Source: Coriaria nepalensis
Taxonomy: Eukaryota; Streptophyta; Magnoliopsida; Cucurbitales; Coriariaceae
Reading direction: 5' to 3'
Length of the DNA: 64,000 bases
NCBI GenBank assembly: GCA_027186245.1
Contig: CP114482.1
Location: 935,001 to 999,000 of the forward strand
Both the position numbers and the translations under genes were made by a program. The notes beneath the pieces were generated by a model, which was not told the DNA's origin, did not search any database, and was given only the letters and a program-made list of their open reading frames with translations. Every line of letters begins with the position of its first letter. Position 1 is the first letter of the stretch. Of this stretch, positions 46,021 to 60,651 are shown in pieces.

Positions 46021-48283
46021 ATATAAGGACCCTATATATATGGGTGTAGGGGACCCTAGGGCCTTAGGACGGTGTCCCACAAAACAAAATCCTTTGCCCC
46101 ACTTCTCGTGATGGATCTAGAAATAAATAAACAGGATCGTTCGTAGCTATCCTAAAGTCTATGCTATTTCAGTCAACGTTTTATAATTATAATTATAATT
46201 ATAATTATTTTATTTTATTTATTTATTTTATTTATTTATTATTCCTAGCTATCGTAAAGGTAAGAAGCTTGTATTATGAAAATTGAATCACGGGCAATTG
46301 GTTCGATTTTTCATAAGATATTTTTAAAATAAATAGTATTTTTTTTTTTTTATATATATGTTCGATTTTGTTATAACGAGAGAATTATTTATAATTATTA
46401 AGATATTAAAATAAGAAATTAGTTATTATTTTTAAAATATGTATTTTAAGGGAGATAATAAATAAATAAAAACCTTACTATTTTATCCGAAAATTTTCAT
46501 AATATAAAAAAAAAATTTTGTATTTATAAAATAATTTATTTTTCATATATATTTTTTAGTTGAAACTATTTTTAATCATTTAAAATCATATTTACCTCTT
46601 TTTTTTTTTTTTTGTATAATTATGATTCCATTTTTCTTATTTTTATTATCATTTATATTATTATTCATCTCGAGAAATTAAACTAATCGTCTATTTTAGA
46701 CTTTAATGAATACTCCTATCTATAATCGGACAATAATTGAATAACTGTCTCAAAAATAATGAATGCTCCTTAATCGTGATTTAAGGTAATATGCCATTAT
46801 ACATGTCTAAGCTCTATTGTATCCTTTTTTTTTTTTTTTTTGTCTTTCTACGACCAAAAAAGAAAAGATAAAAGACATCATACGATTCTTTAATCTTTTG
46901 GAATGCACTTTGCTTGTCAAATATATAACCTAAATTACTTGCTAAGCATGCGAATTAAATTACTATTTTATTATTAATATTTGTTATGTATGAGGATCGG
47001 TCTCTATCATACGTCCATTCTTCTCATCCGACCTAAAATATGAACATCATACATCTCCGTTGAGGAAAAGAAAAAAAAAAACAAAAACAAGAAAACAAAA
47101 ATGGTATCAACCCTTAGTCACGGACTGCTAGCTAAGGGCTGCCTGAGCTCTAGGGAGAGGGGCCACAACACAACGAGTCCTTATCTGTTTCTCCTTGTAG
47201 GGTGGTTTTTGTTGATAATGAATAAAGCAAAGATCAAATTTTTGCCAACAACCAGCAAGTAGTTAGTTATACGAAAATATTTCATAATTTTCTTCTTATG
47301 AAAATGACTTGGAATTTCTTTAATGCGTTTATATCACCACCCCCTTTTTTTTTCCCCCATGATGATTTTGAATCATGCACCGTAGCAAAGTTTGACAGTT
47401 TCTCTAGTTTTTTCGTTAGTGAATCTAAATAATCTTACGGTGGGGCTGTTAGTTGCAAGACTTTCCCTTTGTTATATATTTCAAGTACATCTATTTTAGT
47501 ATCCTCAAATTTGTATCCTCAAATTAGAAATGAATAGCTAAAATCTCTCCGAAAACATGATAAATGTAGTATTTGACACGTATTTAATCATATATTTTAT
47601 GCATTCATATATATTCTTTTTATATTATAGTTTTGAGTTTAGAAATTTATTAAATCAATTTATCTATATCATATGTAACATATTATGTATATATATATAT
47701 ATAGATATATTTAGAAAAGTAAAAATATTCAATTTTTTACAAGGAAAAAGGTAATAGACTTTCGATAAGGTAGTTTTGGCCTTATCTATTTGATCAATTA
47801 CAATATGACTACTCACATGGCAAGCTAAATATAGGAGGAACACACCATATTCGGTTTTATCTCTTTAGATCTATGAATTTAAAATGTGTTGAGTTCCATT
47901 TAGTGCAATGGAGGCGTAATCTTATCCAAACATAAACCCTATATTCTTCTAACATCATTTAATTAGGAACACTTGTTAATTGGGATTTGAATAAAAATCA
48001 ATCTCAGCCGTTAACTTAATTCGTCATTATTTTGCTAAAAAGTAGGGATAAATAAATTATTTAATTATATATAATAGATAATATATTAAAAAATTAAAAA
48101 TTTATGAATTTATATCATTTTAAATATGTAAAGCGTAAATCAAATTCAAATCTCATTATTTAATATAAATTTTAACCATCTTATTACAGAAAAGAATCTA
48201 AAATAGGACTATGTATTTTGTATTTACAATTTAGTTGGAATCCTATGTTTGATGATTAATGATTATGATTAATTAAGCCCCAT

Positions 48284-48331
48284 TTCTTTTCTTTTCTTTT
48301 CTTTTCTTTTCTTTTCTTTTCTTTTCTTTTC
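48284..48331. repeat. (CTTTT)n pentanucleotide microsatellite
   Basis: About nine uninterrupted CTTTT units followed by CTCTTCTTCTTCTTTT, in gene-free DNA. Likely length-polymorphic. Confidence 0.95.
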
Positions 48332-51038
48332 TCTTCTTCTTCTTTTAACTTTTATCTTGAAATGCTTGACCCTATATTTCCCACGCCAATCTCCTCATTT
48401 AGAAAGCTTAACATTCAAGACTAGTGTTTGACTTTTGTTAAGTTAGTAATTAGCATGATTAGCCTCGTGACCTCGTCTAAACCTCTCTTTTTCTTATGAG
48501 TCTCCGACAAATCACTATTTGACCGGTGTGTTAGATTTTGACTGTGTGTTGGAAAGTCAAGCACTCTTTTGATTGCCGACAATTCAAATTCACTAGATTT
48601 GTATTAGGAAATAAACAATGACTTAAGAAATGGGTTTAACTAACTAATTAGAATCTCCGACAACTATTCATGATGTCTTTAAGCATACACATATCTACTA
48701 CTTCCTCATCATAAGTATTTTATTAACACTCATTGCAAGTCATAAATCAAATACATTCATAAAGAAAGGAGTTGGTAAGAGGGAAAAACAAAAAAACAAC
48801 AACAACCAAAAAAAAAAAAAGAATAAAAACCGTCGGTACAATAATCAAAAGTACAAAAAAAAAAAAAAAATCATTTTCTTAAATTTTATATTTTTTTTAT
48901 TTTTAGAAAAATTTTTACAACGAGATAAAAACATGAATCAGAAATATAATAAATAAAAATGATAGAAATTATTCAATTTTTCGATCATTTTTTTCTCTTA
49001 TCATTTTTCAAATAATTCGGTCTACATTTTTCAGTCTAGACTTAGTCCATAAAGATTTTTTCTTTTCATTTTTTCCAAAGTAGAAATAATCATCAACTCA
49101 CTACTTTAGCTTGTGCATTCAAACTATTCAACGAATAATTGAGAAAGAAAAAGCTTTGATATCTTCTAAGAATCTAAAGGGTAAGACTAAAATGTGGGAG
49201 CGTGCTTCAACTTTTTCTTATGTCAATTTTGAATCTTTGATTACTCCCTTCCTTAATTTTAGCGGTTAGATCGTTACAAACACCTTTTGGAAGAAGGTAT
49301 TTATCACATTTTCTAGGTTAAGTAGATCAAGTTCGAGGTAAGTTTAGAGTCGTTGAGAAATTATAGATTTTCTCATAATGTCCTACAATCAAGGAGGTAA
49401 ATTGATTTGTAGTAAAAAATATTTGAAAACAAACTCGTGGGTGCAAGGTTTATGATTAATGTCGGATAGTTTGTCTTTTTGACTCAGGTTTTGTATATTA
49501 TTTTTTAAATTAGTAGGGTTTAATTGATCAAATCCTATTTAATCGGTTGCCTAGTAAGCTAGTTAGTTAGAGTGGAAGTACATATAGTTAAGCTAGGTAG
49601 CTCCGAGGGAGAAATTCTTACACGAGTAGTTAGTTAGTTAGAAAGGAAGTTGTATTGGGTTATATAGGTGTGGCCCATTTTAGCATTTATTATAGAGGCA
49701 TGACTCATTCCATATTGGGCCCATATGATGGGAAATCGAAATTACCAATCTTTTCTGGAATTCTCAAGCCCGACCTCAGAAAGAAGCAGACGAACAAGAT
49801 GGCCCATTGGGCCAGATGACCAGTTATATTATTATAGACTTAAATTTTTATTTATTTATTATGGACTTAATTTTGGACTCTTAGATTCTCATTTTGACTT
49901 TAAAACAATGCAAACAAATGAAGCTTCCTGACATGCACACAAATTGAGAACTCTTTACTACTGACCACCCATGACTTTGATGATCTGTCTTTTGACATGA
50001 TATGATTCGGTTTCATCATCATCATCATCATTATCTCCTCTTCTTCTTCCTTTTGATCTTCCCATTTCCAAACTCCAGCTCATATTTTTCCCTACCCATG
50101 TCCTTTTTCTGAAAGAGCTAAACTTCTTGTGCAAGCATTAAAAATACAAAATATGGGCTCTATGGACACCAGTAAAGATTCGGTGACTACCTACCACATG
50201 CCTACTATATTTTCGAAGAGATCTCAATTTTTCATTTTCTATTCGAAGATCAAAAATATGTCATATCAGCTTATTTTTAGGCGATGGCAAAAAACGGTTA
50301 AAAATGAGTCGCTAACTATGTATCGTGGTTCTTACCTTCGGATGGAAAACAGACGCCTGAGATATCTCCGAAAGTGTAATCGACATGATATTTGGTAGAT
50401 ACTGAATGTCTATCCTCTATGGACTACCCGGTACCCACCCATACAAATTTTTCAGACAGTACTCAGTGAGTGCTAAAAGGGTTGGGTCCAGCGTTTACAT
50501 TCATTATTACTACCTCATCCAGACAAGTACTCTTTAGCAATAATTCAGACCATCTTCACAAACCCATGAAATGTGTCTTAACCGGGTTTTTTCTTTTCTT
50601 TTTTTTTTTTTCAATAAAAAGGGAATTAAGTACTTGATGGCTTCTTCTTGTTGGTGGTTAAGTGTTCCAGACTGCATGCGGGGTGGGTCTTAACTCCTAA
50701 AGCTTTCTCTTTTTTGTACTTTAGATGCCAGAGGGCAAGAAAAAGTCAGCCCACAAAGGCTTCAAAAAAGGGGTTTAATTTTATGCATAGGAATGTGGAG
50801 AATGATGATCCATATTACAATACTTTGAGAGCTTTCCTAATGGAAATAGAACGGTCATCAAGTTGCGTCTTTAATGCGCGATATGCCAATATCTACAACG
50901 AAGATGGAGAACCCATGAAAAGCATTTTGAGGTTGAAGAAGAAGACCTTAATTGATATAATAACTACCCAACAAACCATGTTAATTAACCCATGAAAGGA
51001 AGAAAAAAAAGTAGAAATAAATATTACAAGTAGCACTC

Positions 51039-54000
51039 TCATATGTGATGGTTTTGTAACTGCAAGAGTCGAGAATAAGCACCATCAGGCCGGCTTATAA
51101 GGTCAGAATGGCTACCTTGTTCGACTATGCGACCATCTTGCACCACCCCAATACAATCTACCCCTCGAATTGTTGATAACCAATGAGCGACAAGCACGGT
51201 GGTTCGACCCCTCATGAGCCGCTCTAGTGCTTCTTGCAACATACACTCCGATTCCGCATCAAGTGCACTTGTAGCCTCATCTAGGAGAAGAATAGCCGGG
51301 TCCTTGAGAACGGCTCGAGCAATTGCAATCCGTTGTTTTTGTCCACCTGAAAGTTGAACCCCTCTCTCCCCAACTGGGGTCTTGTAGCCGTTGGGCAAAC
51401 CGCTAACAAACCCATGAACGTTGGCGGCTCGAGCCGCTTCTATCACTTCGGTCTCTGTGGCCCCTTCTTTCCCATATGCAATGTTATCAAAAATGCTTGA
51501 GGCGAAAAGAGCCGGCTCTTGTTGTACAAGCCCCATTTTGAGCCTTAAAGACTTCAAGTTATATCGCCTAATGTCCTTTCCATCGATCATGACTTTCCCA
51601 ACAATTGGATCGTAGAACCTCTCAATCAACGCAATCACAGAACTCTTCCCGGACCCGCTCGCCCCCACAAGAGCCTGGCTCTGGCCCGCTCGGATCCTCA
51701 AACTAAGATCCTTAAACACCATGATATCGGGCCGGGCCGGGTATGCAAAGTCGACATGTCGAAGCTCAATCTCCCCTCGAAGCGATTCGACCGGTTCTGC
51801 CTCGGGATCATCCGAGTCAATCCTAGTGGATCGATCAAGGATCGAGAAGACCGAGCCGACTGCTTCACCGCCCCGGATGATTTCCGGAGCTAGGCTAACC
51901 GTTTCTGCAACCGAATTAGCTGTTACAACCAATACGACAAAGACTTTAATGACCTTTGAGAAGGTGGAGTGGCCTTTGCTAACAAGGTGGACCCCGTACC
52001 ACAAGATGAGAGCTTCCGAGGCATAGAGAGCGAGCTGAGAGAGACCGAACAGTAGGCCTGCGGTTTGACTTCTACGAAGGCTGTGGGCCTGTGGGACCCG
52101 GAGCTCGTGGGAGAATAGAGAGAGAATCTTGTCTTGTGCATTAAAGGCTGCAACCGTTCGTATATTGCTCACTCCCTCTCCGGCTATCATGCTTGTCTTC
52201 GCATGGGCTTCGGCGGTGTCTCCGGCAAATCCTTTAAGTGAAAGTTGCTGCATTATGCCACATGGATCATTTAGCTATTAATCAATCTGTATATCACTTT
52301 ACTCATTATTACAATCCATAGAACAGTTTGGAGGAAAACATATTGTCATTTTCATAAACGCTAAACTCTTCACTAAGCAGTAAATCACTAAGTGGGGCCA
52401 AAACATACTTTTGGGTCCTACAATTTGACGTATTGACAAGATATTTATAGTTTTTGCAGAAGAACATGCATGAACAAAACATGTCGTCTAGCTAGCGATC
52501 AATCTAACTTTCTTTATCACTGTACTTGGCGCACGCGCAAGATTTAGAAACCACATAATTCATCAAACACTCTTTTAACTACTTGCTGTACTACATTGTT
52601 TGAAAACGAAATCTAACTTCTAAGGAAAAAGAAATGTTTATATAATATAGTATTTATGATCACGGGGTGGAGTTCTTAACTTCTTATTATAATTGTCACA
52701 TGGGGTTCTGTTCAGAATTCAGGTGTGTTCATAGAGAAAACAAGTAAAACGTAGTCAAAGCTCAAGTACCCATCAGAATATTAAAATTAAAAAATAAATA
52801 AATAAATAAAATTAAAGAGACTTTCGAAATTCGAAACGGAATTGATGGGTATTACAGTAAAAAAAGATCTGTGTCGGTGAGTGTATGGTCAATTGATCAT
52901 AAAAATAAACGACAAAAACAGAGCATCGAGAAACAAAAACAGTAGGGCAACGTTTTTTTGAAAAGAAGAACAGTTAAACGGGTTATGGTCCTGGAAACTC
53001 TGAATTCTGTGCTTTCTTTATTTTCATCGTGATTTGTGATAACAGATAATGAAAAGATTTCTTTTTTGAGTTTTTTTTTTTTAATTTTAAATTTATACAG
53101 AGCTTGAAATTGAGAAAACACGTGAAGGGCAGATAGATTAGATGGTGAGACAGTGAATATATATATATATATATATATATATCTGTCTGCTTTTTGTCGT
53201 GTAATAATAGGATGAAGTGACATTAGATTCCAGAGCTGTAATAAAATTAATTAAAAAAAAAAAAAAAACTCTATGTTCTGCCTATAAGGAATCTGACAGG
53301 GTCTATGAATTTCTAGCGATATTTCAGAGTATCTTCTCACTTGGGAAATTTACCCAAATCCGTTTTTCTTTCTTTATCTGTCTTTATTTTATTTATTCAG
53401 AAAAATAAATATAGATTTCTTATTAGATTCCCTTTTTTTATTTCTGGTTAATTGGAGTAAAGAATGCAGTTGGCAGAGGGTAGAGGGTAGAGGGTAGAGG
53501 GTAGAGTGAGAGAGAGAGAGAGAGAGCCTACTTGAGCAAAATTGGCGAGGACTAGAAGAGGGAAGGTTCCCAAGATCAGAAGAGAGACCCTCCATTCCAC
53601 AATGAAAGCAACTATGAATGAGGTCAGCAGTGATGTCATGTTCTGCAAGATGACCGAAATCCGCTCGGCCATAGCAGATTTCACATCGGCCGCGTCCGTG
53701 GCTAACCGGGCCGCCACAAGGCTCGAGTTATGCTCCTCTTCATCAAACCATCCAACCTCATTCCTCAAAATAGCTATTATTAAAATAAAAAAAATTCAAA
53801 TCTGATTAGAAATAACTATTTTGATAACAAACATAATCAAACACTTCGAGAAATGAATGCATACCGGCAAGCATCATTCTTCTAACTCTTGTAGTAAGGT
53901 TTTCTCCCATGATTGTAAAGAAGTAATGCTGGATCAAATATGCGAACACGGCATAAAGTCCAGCTCCGATATATATGAACACATACTCCTTTGTCTTTCT

Positions 54001-57000
54001 CTCCATAGAAGCTGGGTTTCTGTAGTAGAAAACCTCGATCATGTTACTCATAACAATGGCAAATGTGGGACCGATAAAACCCGAAAGAACCGACCCTATA
54101 GCACCCATGATAGAATAAGGCCATTCGGGTGCATTAAGTTTAAGTAACCGGAAAAAATATCCATTTGGGGCCGGATTTTTCCGGTCAGTCTCAGCATTTG
54201 AGACCATCTCGATCCTTCCATCTGCCCCAGTGCTATATGAATAGCTTAGATTCCGTAAACTACCTGATCTAAGACTCAACGACTTAGTCGACAGAGAGTG
54301 GCTTAAACGAGACGAACGTGTTCTACGGGTAGATGGGTTCATGGAAAAGTCCTTATTCCTGACCATTTCTTGGAACCGGATCAAAGTTGCATATGCCCCT
54401 GCTTTGGCAATGAGTTCATCATGAGATCCGGTCTCTACGACTTGCCCCTGTTGTATTACGGCGATAGAGTCCACGTTTCTTATGGTGGAGAGGCGATGTG
54501 CAATCATGACTGTTGTTCTTCCGATCATCAGACGGTCTAGAGCTTCTTGAACGATGCTCTCCGACCCTGCGTCAAGTGCACTAGTTGCTTCATCAAGGAG
54601 GAGGATTTTCGGGTCTTTTAGCATTGCTCTAGCTATTGCTATCCTTTGCTTTTGCCCACCAGATAGTTGGACTCCTCTCTCTCCAACCTGGTTTTTTGCC
54701 GGAATATAATTTAAAGCCAAAGCCACTAAGAAAAACTCAAATTTGAAGTGATTTATATAAAAATGTTATAAACCAACCTGAGTGTTATAGCCATTTGGAA
54801 GTAATGCAATGAAACTATGAGCATTTGCTGCTGAAGAAGCAGCTTCTACTTCAGCCATTGTTGCATCTGGTTTTCCATATAGAATGTTTTCAAGTATTGT
54901 TGTTGCAAATAAAGCCGGCTCTTGATTCACCAATCCGACTTGATCTCTTAACCATTTCAATTGGAGTGTCTTTATATCCACATTATCAATCAAGATTTCC
55001 CCTGCCAAAACAAAACTAAAAGACATTAAACAAATCATACGTGTTCTTTCTAATTTTTAATTAGTTAAAGGAAGTTTCTCAATTTACCTTGATTAGGATC
55101 ATAGAACCGTTCAATCAAAGAAACAACAGTGCTTTTTCCGGACCCACTTCCACCCACAACTGCTACTGTCTTTCCGGCCGGAAAGAAAATCGAAAAATCT
55201 CGGAAAATTATCACATCAGGCCTTGATGGGTAACTGAAAGTTACATTCTTTAACTCTATATTCCCGTTAACTTCAGACAAGCATTTTCCATCTAAAGGGT
55301 CTTGAATTATAGTCGGTTTCTGGTTAATGATCTCCATCAACTTATATCCGGCCGCTTTACCTTTGCTAAACGCTCCTAGATTTGAAAATGACTGCCCCAA
55401 ACTCCTGCACATATTTGAAGAAAAAAAACTGTTTTAAGTCCAAAAAACGGTGAAATATATATATATATACATTTTTTTTTCCACTTAATGGCGGGGAAAA
55501 TTCTTACATGCCACCCACAATGGCGGAGAAAATGGCGGTGAAGGCTTTGCCACCATCGGTTTGGCCGTTTCGGATAAAGACACCAGCATACCAGAAAACT
55601 AGGGCCCATGACATACAAGCAATTCCATAAGTACATCCCAAGCCTAAGCCTTTAGCTATTCCAGCCTTGTATCCCAGTTTCAATGTGTTCTGTATTGCAT
55701 CGGAGTATGAATTTAGAGCCTTGCTCTCTCCTACGTAGGAGTAAACTGTCCGGACTTGAGCAATGGCCTATGGAAAATTGTCAATATATTAGGCATAACA
55801 TTAATCGATTATACATTGCTTTTGAAATATGTCTAGATCTCTATATCGAAAAGTATACTGGTCAAGTGAGTTTGAGCTAAAATTGTGAGGTAAACTGAAG
55901 TTCTGTGGACCCAAACTGGAGTTTCAAATGCTGGATCAAACAGAGAAGATCGAATGAGTTTTACAAATAGTCTTGCAAAAAGTGTTATGGGGAAGAAAAA
56001 GCAAAAAAACTTTTTTTTCTTTTGGAAACATTATAATATACTGTCAAAAGGTGTGCAAAGCCTCATGCTTGCAATATTATAGTACTTAAAAGAGGACATA
56101 AACTAGTATGAAAAACCAGATCAGGCGTGAAGAAGATCCTACTTTATACAAAGGTGATTAAAAAGATGAAATGATTACAAGCATTTTGCATCAATTTAAC
56201 TAGTAAAATTAAGAGAACAATCATGTTTTCATTTTTTTTTTTTTCCCTCTAGAGCTTAGAAGTTTACCTGCTCGGCAATAACACCCGCATTGGCATAAGA
56301 TTCTCGGCTCTTGGAAGTAAGGCCAGTAAGAGTATAAGCATATAATCCACCGGCAAAAGCAATGCCAGGAATTACTGCTACACTTAACAGTGCTAATCTC
56401 CATGCTGATACAAAGCCAACCACTAATCCAGCCAGAAACGTTGATAGATAATGAATGAAATTGCCCACCTGAAAAAATTCCACATAAACAAAAAATCTAT
56501 TATTGCCACACAAAAAAAAAAAAAAGATGGCAGAGCATGTTAGCCAAGTTTTGCTAACATGCGCCGTAATGGCAAGAATCAGAAAAAATAGACTGCATTA
56601 ATGAGTTTGGCAACTACCCAGATGAGCACTTAGGCCAAAAAAAAAAAGCTATAAAAAATTATTTAAAAAGAAAGAAAAAAAAAAGATAAAGATAAAGACC
56701 TTCTCGCTAATGGCATCTTGGACAAGAAGAGTGTCTGTAGAGACACTGAAAACAACATCACCAGTTCTAGCATCAGTGTCAAAGAAGCCAACGTCTTGTT
56801 TCAAAACTGCCTCCAAATACTTCTTCCTCAATGTACTCACTTGCCTTTCCCCACTATACATCCAGCATGCAATCTCTGTTTTTTTTTTAATAAAAAAGAA
56901 AATTCATTTCCAAAATAACATACTAATAATCCATAAAGTTTTTTCTGTAAACAAGTTAAACTATATTAAATCCAACAGCACATGAAGCTGAATGAGAGAG

Positions 57001-57565
57001 GCAAGTGAAGAAGCCTAAAAAGGATTTTGAGTTTTTGTGGTCCATAACATTTTATCGAAAACCTTCAAAAGTAAAAACAATATTTATTGCAGAAGTTAAA
57101 TGATAACGCTAGAAAATAATGGATTACCCGCATAGGATGAGAAGCACACAATAAGTCCAAGATACACAAAATATAAAGCATACTGCATCAATGAGAAATA
57201 TCATATAGAATCAGATCAGATCTAAGATGAACTAAAACAAATAAATTAATTAAATTAAATTTGATTTTTAGTTTTTTGGTGCAAACCTTGCAGACTTCAT
57301 CAGTCATTTTCTTGACATCAGATTGGTTCTTTCCAAACCCATTGACCATTTGACCAAACAAGAGGAAGAAGACGGGCATGGAGGAGCCATGTATGATAGC
57401 TCCTATGCTTCCAAGAGTCATTAAGAAATAGTCATACATATCAGCAAAAGAGAAGAGCTGGTAGAAGGGTAAGCTCTGTTCCTTCTTCTTCTCTGCCTCT
57501 GGTGGTAATGCTGCTGCTGCTGCCGCAGTCGTCGTCTTAGATGCTGGATCAATAGGTTCCGCCAT
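51039..57565 (-). CDS. ABCB19: ABC transporter ABCB19 (auxin efflux P-glycoprotein)
   Basis: Ten minus-strand exons (57565-57287, 57182-57128, 56875-56700, 56468-56268, 55767-55508, 55404-55088, 55001-54778, 54687-53865, 53773-53532, 52247-51039) join in frame to 1261 residues, against about 1252 in Arabidopsis ABCB19, with near-identical wording throughout. The protein is a full transporter: TMD1-NBD1-linker-TMD2-NBD2. It exports auxin, and more recently reported brassinosteroids, from plasma-membrane domains, stabilising PIN1-dependent flow. Both NBDs are complete: Walker [10 protein letters not shown] and GASGSGKSS, signature LSGGQKQR twice, Walker [13 protein letters not shown] twice. The H-loop His is present in both, but NBD2 reads AHWLSTIRG instead of the family AHRLSTIRG. 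The linker keeps the regulatory Ser/Arg-rich [20 protein letters not shown] stretch. The N-terminus has an alanine run (residues about 14-19). The largest intron (52248-53531) separates the last two exons. Confidence 0.97.
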
Positions 57566-60500
57566 TTTTAGCTAAAATCAAGTAATTACCTGAAATGGGT
57601 ATAGAAAAAAGAAGAGATCTTTATGTGATTATGTACGCGGGCAATTTTTTCTTTTTTTATTTTTTTATTTTTACTCTATTTGATCTTAGAAACAGGGGAT
57701 TTGTGTTTCTCTCTTTTCTTTTTTCCTGGCTAGAAGAAGTGTTAACGTCGAGGTGGTTTCTTAGTTAAGTAGCTTTAGAGAGTGTTCTAGCTTATTTTTG
57801 GCCGGAGGGAAAAGGGAGGTGTGAGAGAGAGAGAGAGTTGGAGTGAGTGGTCAAAGAAGGTGGAGAGAAATGGGTTTGAAGGGGAAGAACAGAGGAACAG
57901 GGGGGGATTTTATAAAGATGGTGGTTTTTTTTTTTTTTTTTAACTCTACTCTGATTCTTCTTGTTAAAAGTAAGGTTATCTGCTCTGTTTCTAGTACCCA
58001 CTTTCCATTATTACCGTCTTATTATTATTTTCTTAGTTATATATATATATATATATATGTGCTTAAGAGGGTCAAAACTAAGTCATATCAATGTTTAACC
58101 TTAAAACTAATTACGTGGTGGACAAAAAAAAAAGGAAGGTAACTCTTGAAAACGACATATTAATCTTTGTCGTAAGCAATGGATGAATGGAAGTGCAAAT
58201 GAAAAGAAAGAATTGTGTTCTTCCCACTGTGGGAACAATCTATTGCCTGTGGATTTGTTAATGAGATCATATAAAAACAGTGGCAGTGGACCAGTCTTCG
58301 AACTGTAAAGACATCTCTTTCTTCATGCTTATTGGAAAAAGTAAGTAGTCTTAGCCTCTCTTATTCATGGTGGCTCTCAAATCTTACTGTCTCTACAATT
58401 CAATATAAATTTTTGAGAAGATTATGTAAGTTAATCTATCTCAATTATATAAATAATTAATATAATATATAATGTAATCATCTATATCGTATATATTATC
58501 TACCAACAAATTTCTCAGACCCCGAATGGCGAACATCTTCTCCAACCTTATTTCTTATTAAATATTTGGTTTTTTCACTAACTAACTAGTGTTGTTTATC
58601 ACTATGATGAAGCAATAATAATGTCACACTGCCCAACCAAAGTATTATAGCTAAGTAGGAAAGAGTGTGTCTCCTACCAGTCAAAGGAGATGATCAAACC
58701 TTCCAAGATGTAAGAATTTGAAAGTATTAATATGAAGTTTTCATTACTTGGCATGTAAAATTTGTTATCATGCACTAAAATCATTGTGGTCAAGTTGGCC
58801 TCATTTTCTTTCCTTTTGTTCATCATCTTGTACCCAAAAAGTTCATAATGCTTGTTTAGAGAATTACTTACAGCAACGACTTCATAATTTATTTTTAGTA
58901 CTAAATAGTTTAAGACCTGATATGATATGTATGATATATGATTGATATTTTAGCCCGATTCGATATAAATTTCAAGCATTCTCCCAAAATATGACGAAAA
59001 ACCGGGAAACATAAAGATGGACATCAGATGATGGATCACTTTCACTATAATTGCATTTTGATTTTGATTTTTTGGTTTTGTTTGTTTAAAGATGATAGAG
59101 TCGTGGTTCTAGTTGAAGATAACAAAATGGAAATATGGAAATAAAAACAAACACAGAAGGAATTGTCGCTTATTTGAGGTACAATTGCACGCTTGCCATG
59201 TTAGGAGTCGGTAAAACTTCCGGTCCAATCAACATTATGTTTTGATCTCTGTCCTAATTTCGTTGTCATACTCATAATCATAAGAGACTAAAGAGTTGAA
59301 CATCAAATAAAAGCTTTTTAATGCTTTCTTTCAAAAATTAGTGTGTTATTAAGTTAATGATACATATATCTAAGTAGATTCTAATAAGAATAAAGAGATT
59401 TAAGTGATTTCAAATTAAATATAATTTATTAATTAAAATATATTATATAATTTAAAATAAATAAATATATCATATCTTAATATGAAGTTATCTCATCCAG
59501 CCTTCAAATGAGGCAATTGGGCTTTGCCCATTTTCCCAAAGCCTGTCTAAATCCTCATTTACAGTTGGGCTTACCCAACCCACTCAATGCTGCAGAATGA
59601 GTTTGTGTTGAGTTGGGCTTATTATTTTATATCCACCCTTATTTTTATTATATATTATTATTTGCCTTACAGTCATATGATAAGCATTACATGTGAGTGG
59701 TGATCCATTCAAGTATATATGATCCTAAGACTAAGGAGCCTACCAATCATGTCTTCTAATGCCATCTCTTACTAAGTTACAAATATAAGTAATAGTCAAG
59801 CATTGGTCCCTATCAATGATATAATCAGAGACTAAACTAAACTATCCCATCAAAAAACATTACACAAATAATACATAAAAATCTAATTTTAGGGGTTGTA
59901 AGTGGGCATAACATATAAGAAGAGTGTGGGCCTCTTTATGTTAATGATCCTTTGACACCCTTCCAAATGACTTGTTGCGGGACTGGTTCTTAGACAACCC
60001 TTTATTATTTATTTATTTATTTATTTATTTATTATTATTATTATTATTATTTATTTGCAAATGCAAAGTTTATTCAAAAAGGCAAAGGACATAAAACTAT
60101 TCCAACAATATTATATACTAAAGAAGTAAGAAATAGACTTCCTGAATTTTATGATGGTCCTCCTAATCATAAACCCGATAAAGTTTTTATTTTTCAATTT
60201 GGATAATTTCTTCAAGCGTTTTCGGTGATAGATTATAAATTTTGAAATTAGACTCACAATATCATTAAATATATTTATAATATAATCTTAAATATTATAT
60301 AGAGGGTTTGAACCCGAGCCTAGCCCAAATAATTACTCTTACCGAACCGTTCAAACAACCTCTAGATATCCAATTATTAGCTTTACCTACGAGGAAACTT
60401 AGTTACAACAACTCTATGTGCCATGACTCCACGGTGCAAAAGTTCTCTATTCTATTATTAGGCTGGGCTTTCTCTTGATGGTGCAAAAGTACCATTTGGG

Positions 60501-60651
60501 CTGATGATCATATACTTTTCCAATGGTATAGCGTTCTATGCTTATTAGCCCAACTCAATAAGCTTGAATATGTAAAAGCCCAGCCCAAGAAGAAACAGTG
60601 AGCCCACTACTAGCACAATCCCTACAAAATTCAAATCTCAAATATCAACCC

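Larger units (their letters stand above)
44424..51038. other. 6.6-kb gene-poor AT-rich interval
   Basis: Left part is the PRE promoter. The rest shows simple repeats (ATTT runs at 45656-45690, ATTT and AATTAT runs at 46183-46245, CTTTT at 48284-48331, poly-A at 48809-48870) and no recognisable gene. The right end, below 51039, is the likely 3' UTR of ABCB19. An ORF at 50648-50995 (containing FMHRNVENDDPYYNTLRAFL) has protein-like composition but no family I know. Confidence 0.6.

Noticed and set aside
47090..47220. GC-richer patch checked as a possible tRNA or other RNA gene
   Set aside because: No cloverleaf with TTC-type T-arm and acceptor pairing could be formed by eye. No tRNA, rRNA or miRNA hairpin was identified anywhere in the window.
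51721..52026. 101-codon plus-strand ORF
   Set aside because: Shadow of the ABCB19 last exon in the opposite strand.
43280..57565. PRE and ABCB19 as a functional elongation cluster
   Set aside because: They are 6.6 kb apart, separately controlled, and plant genes of one pathway are rarely clustered. The link is probably coincidental.
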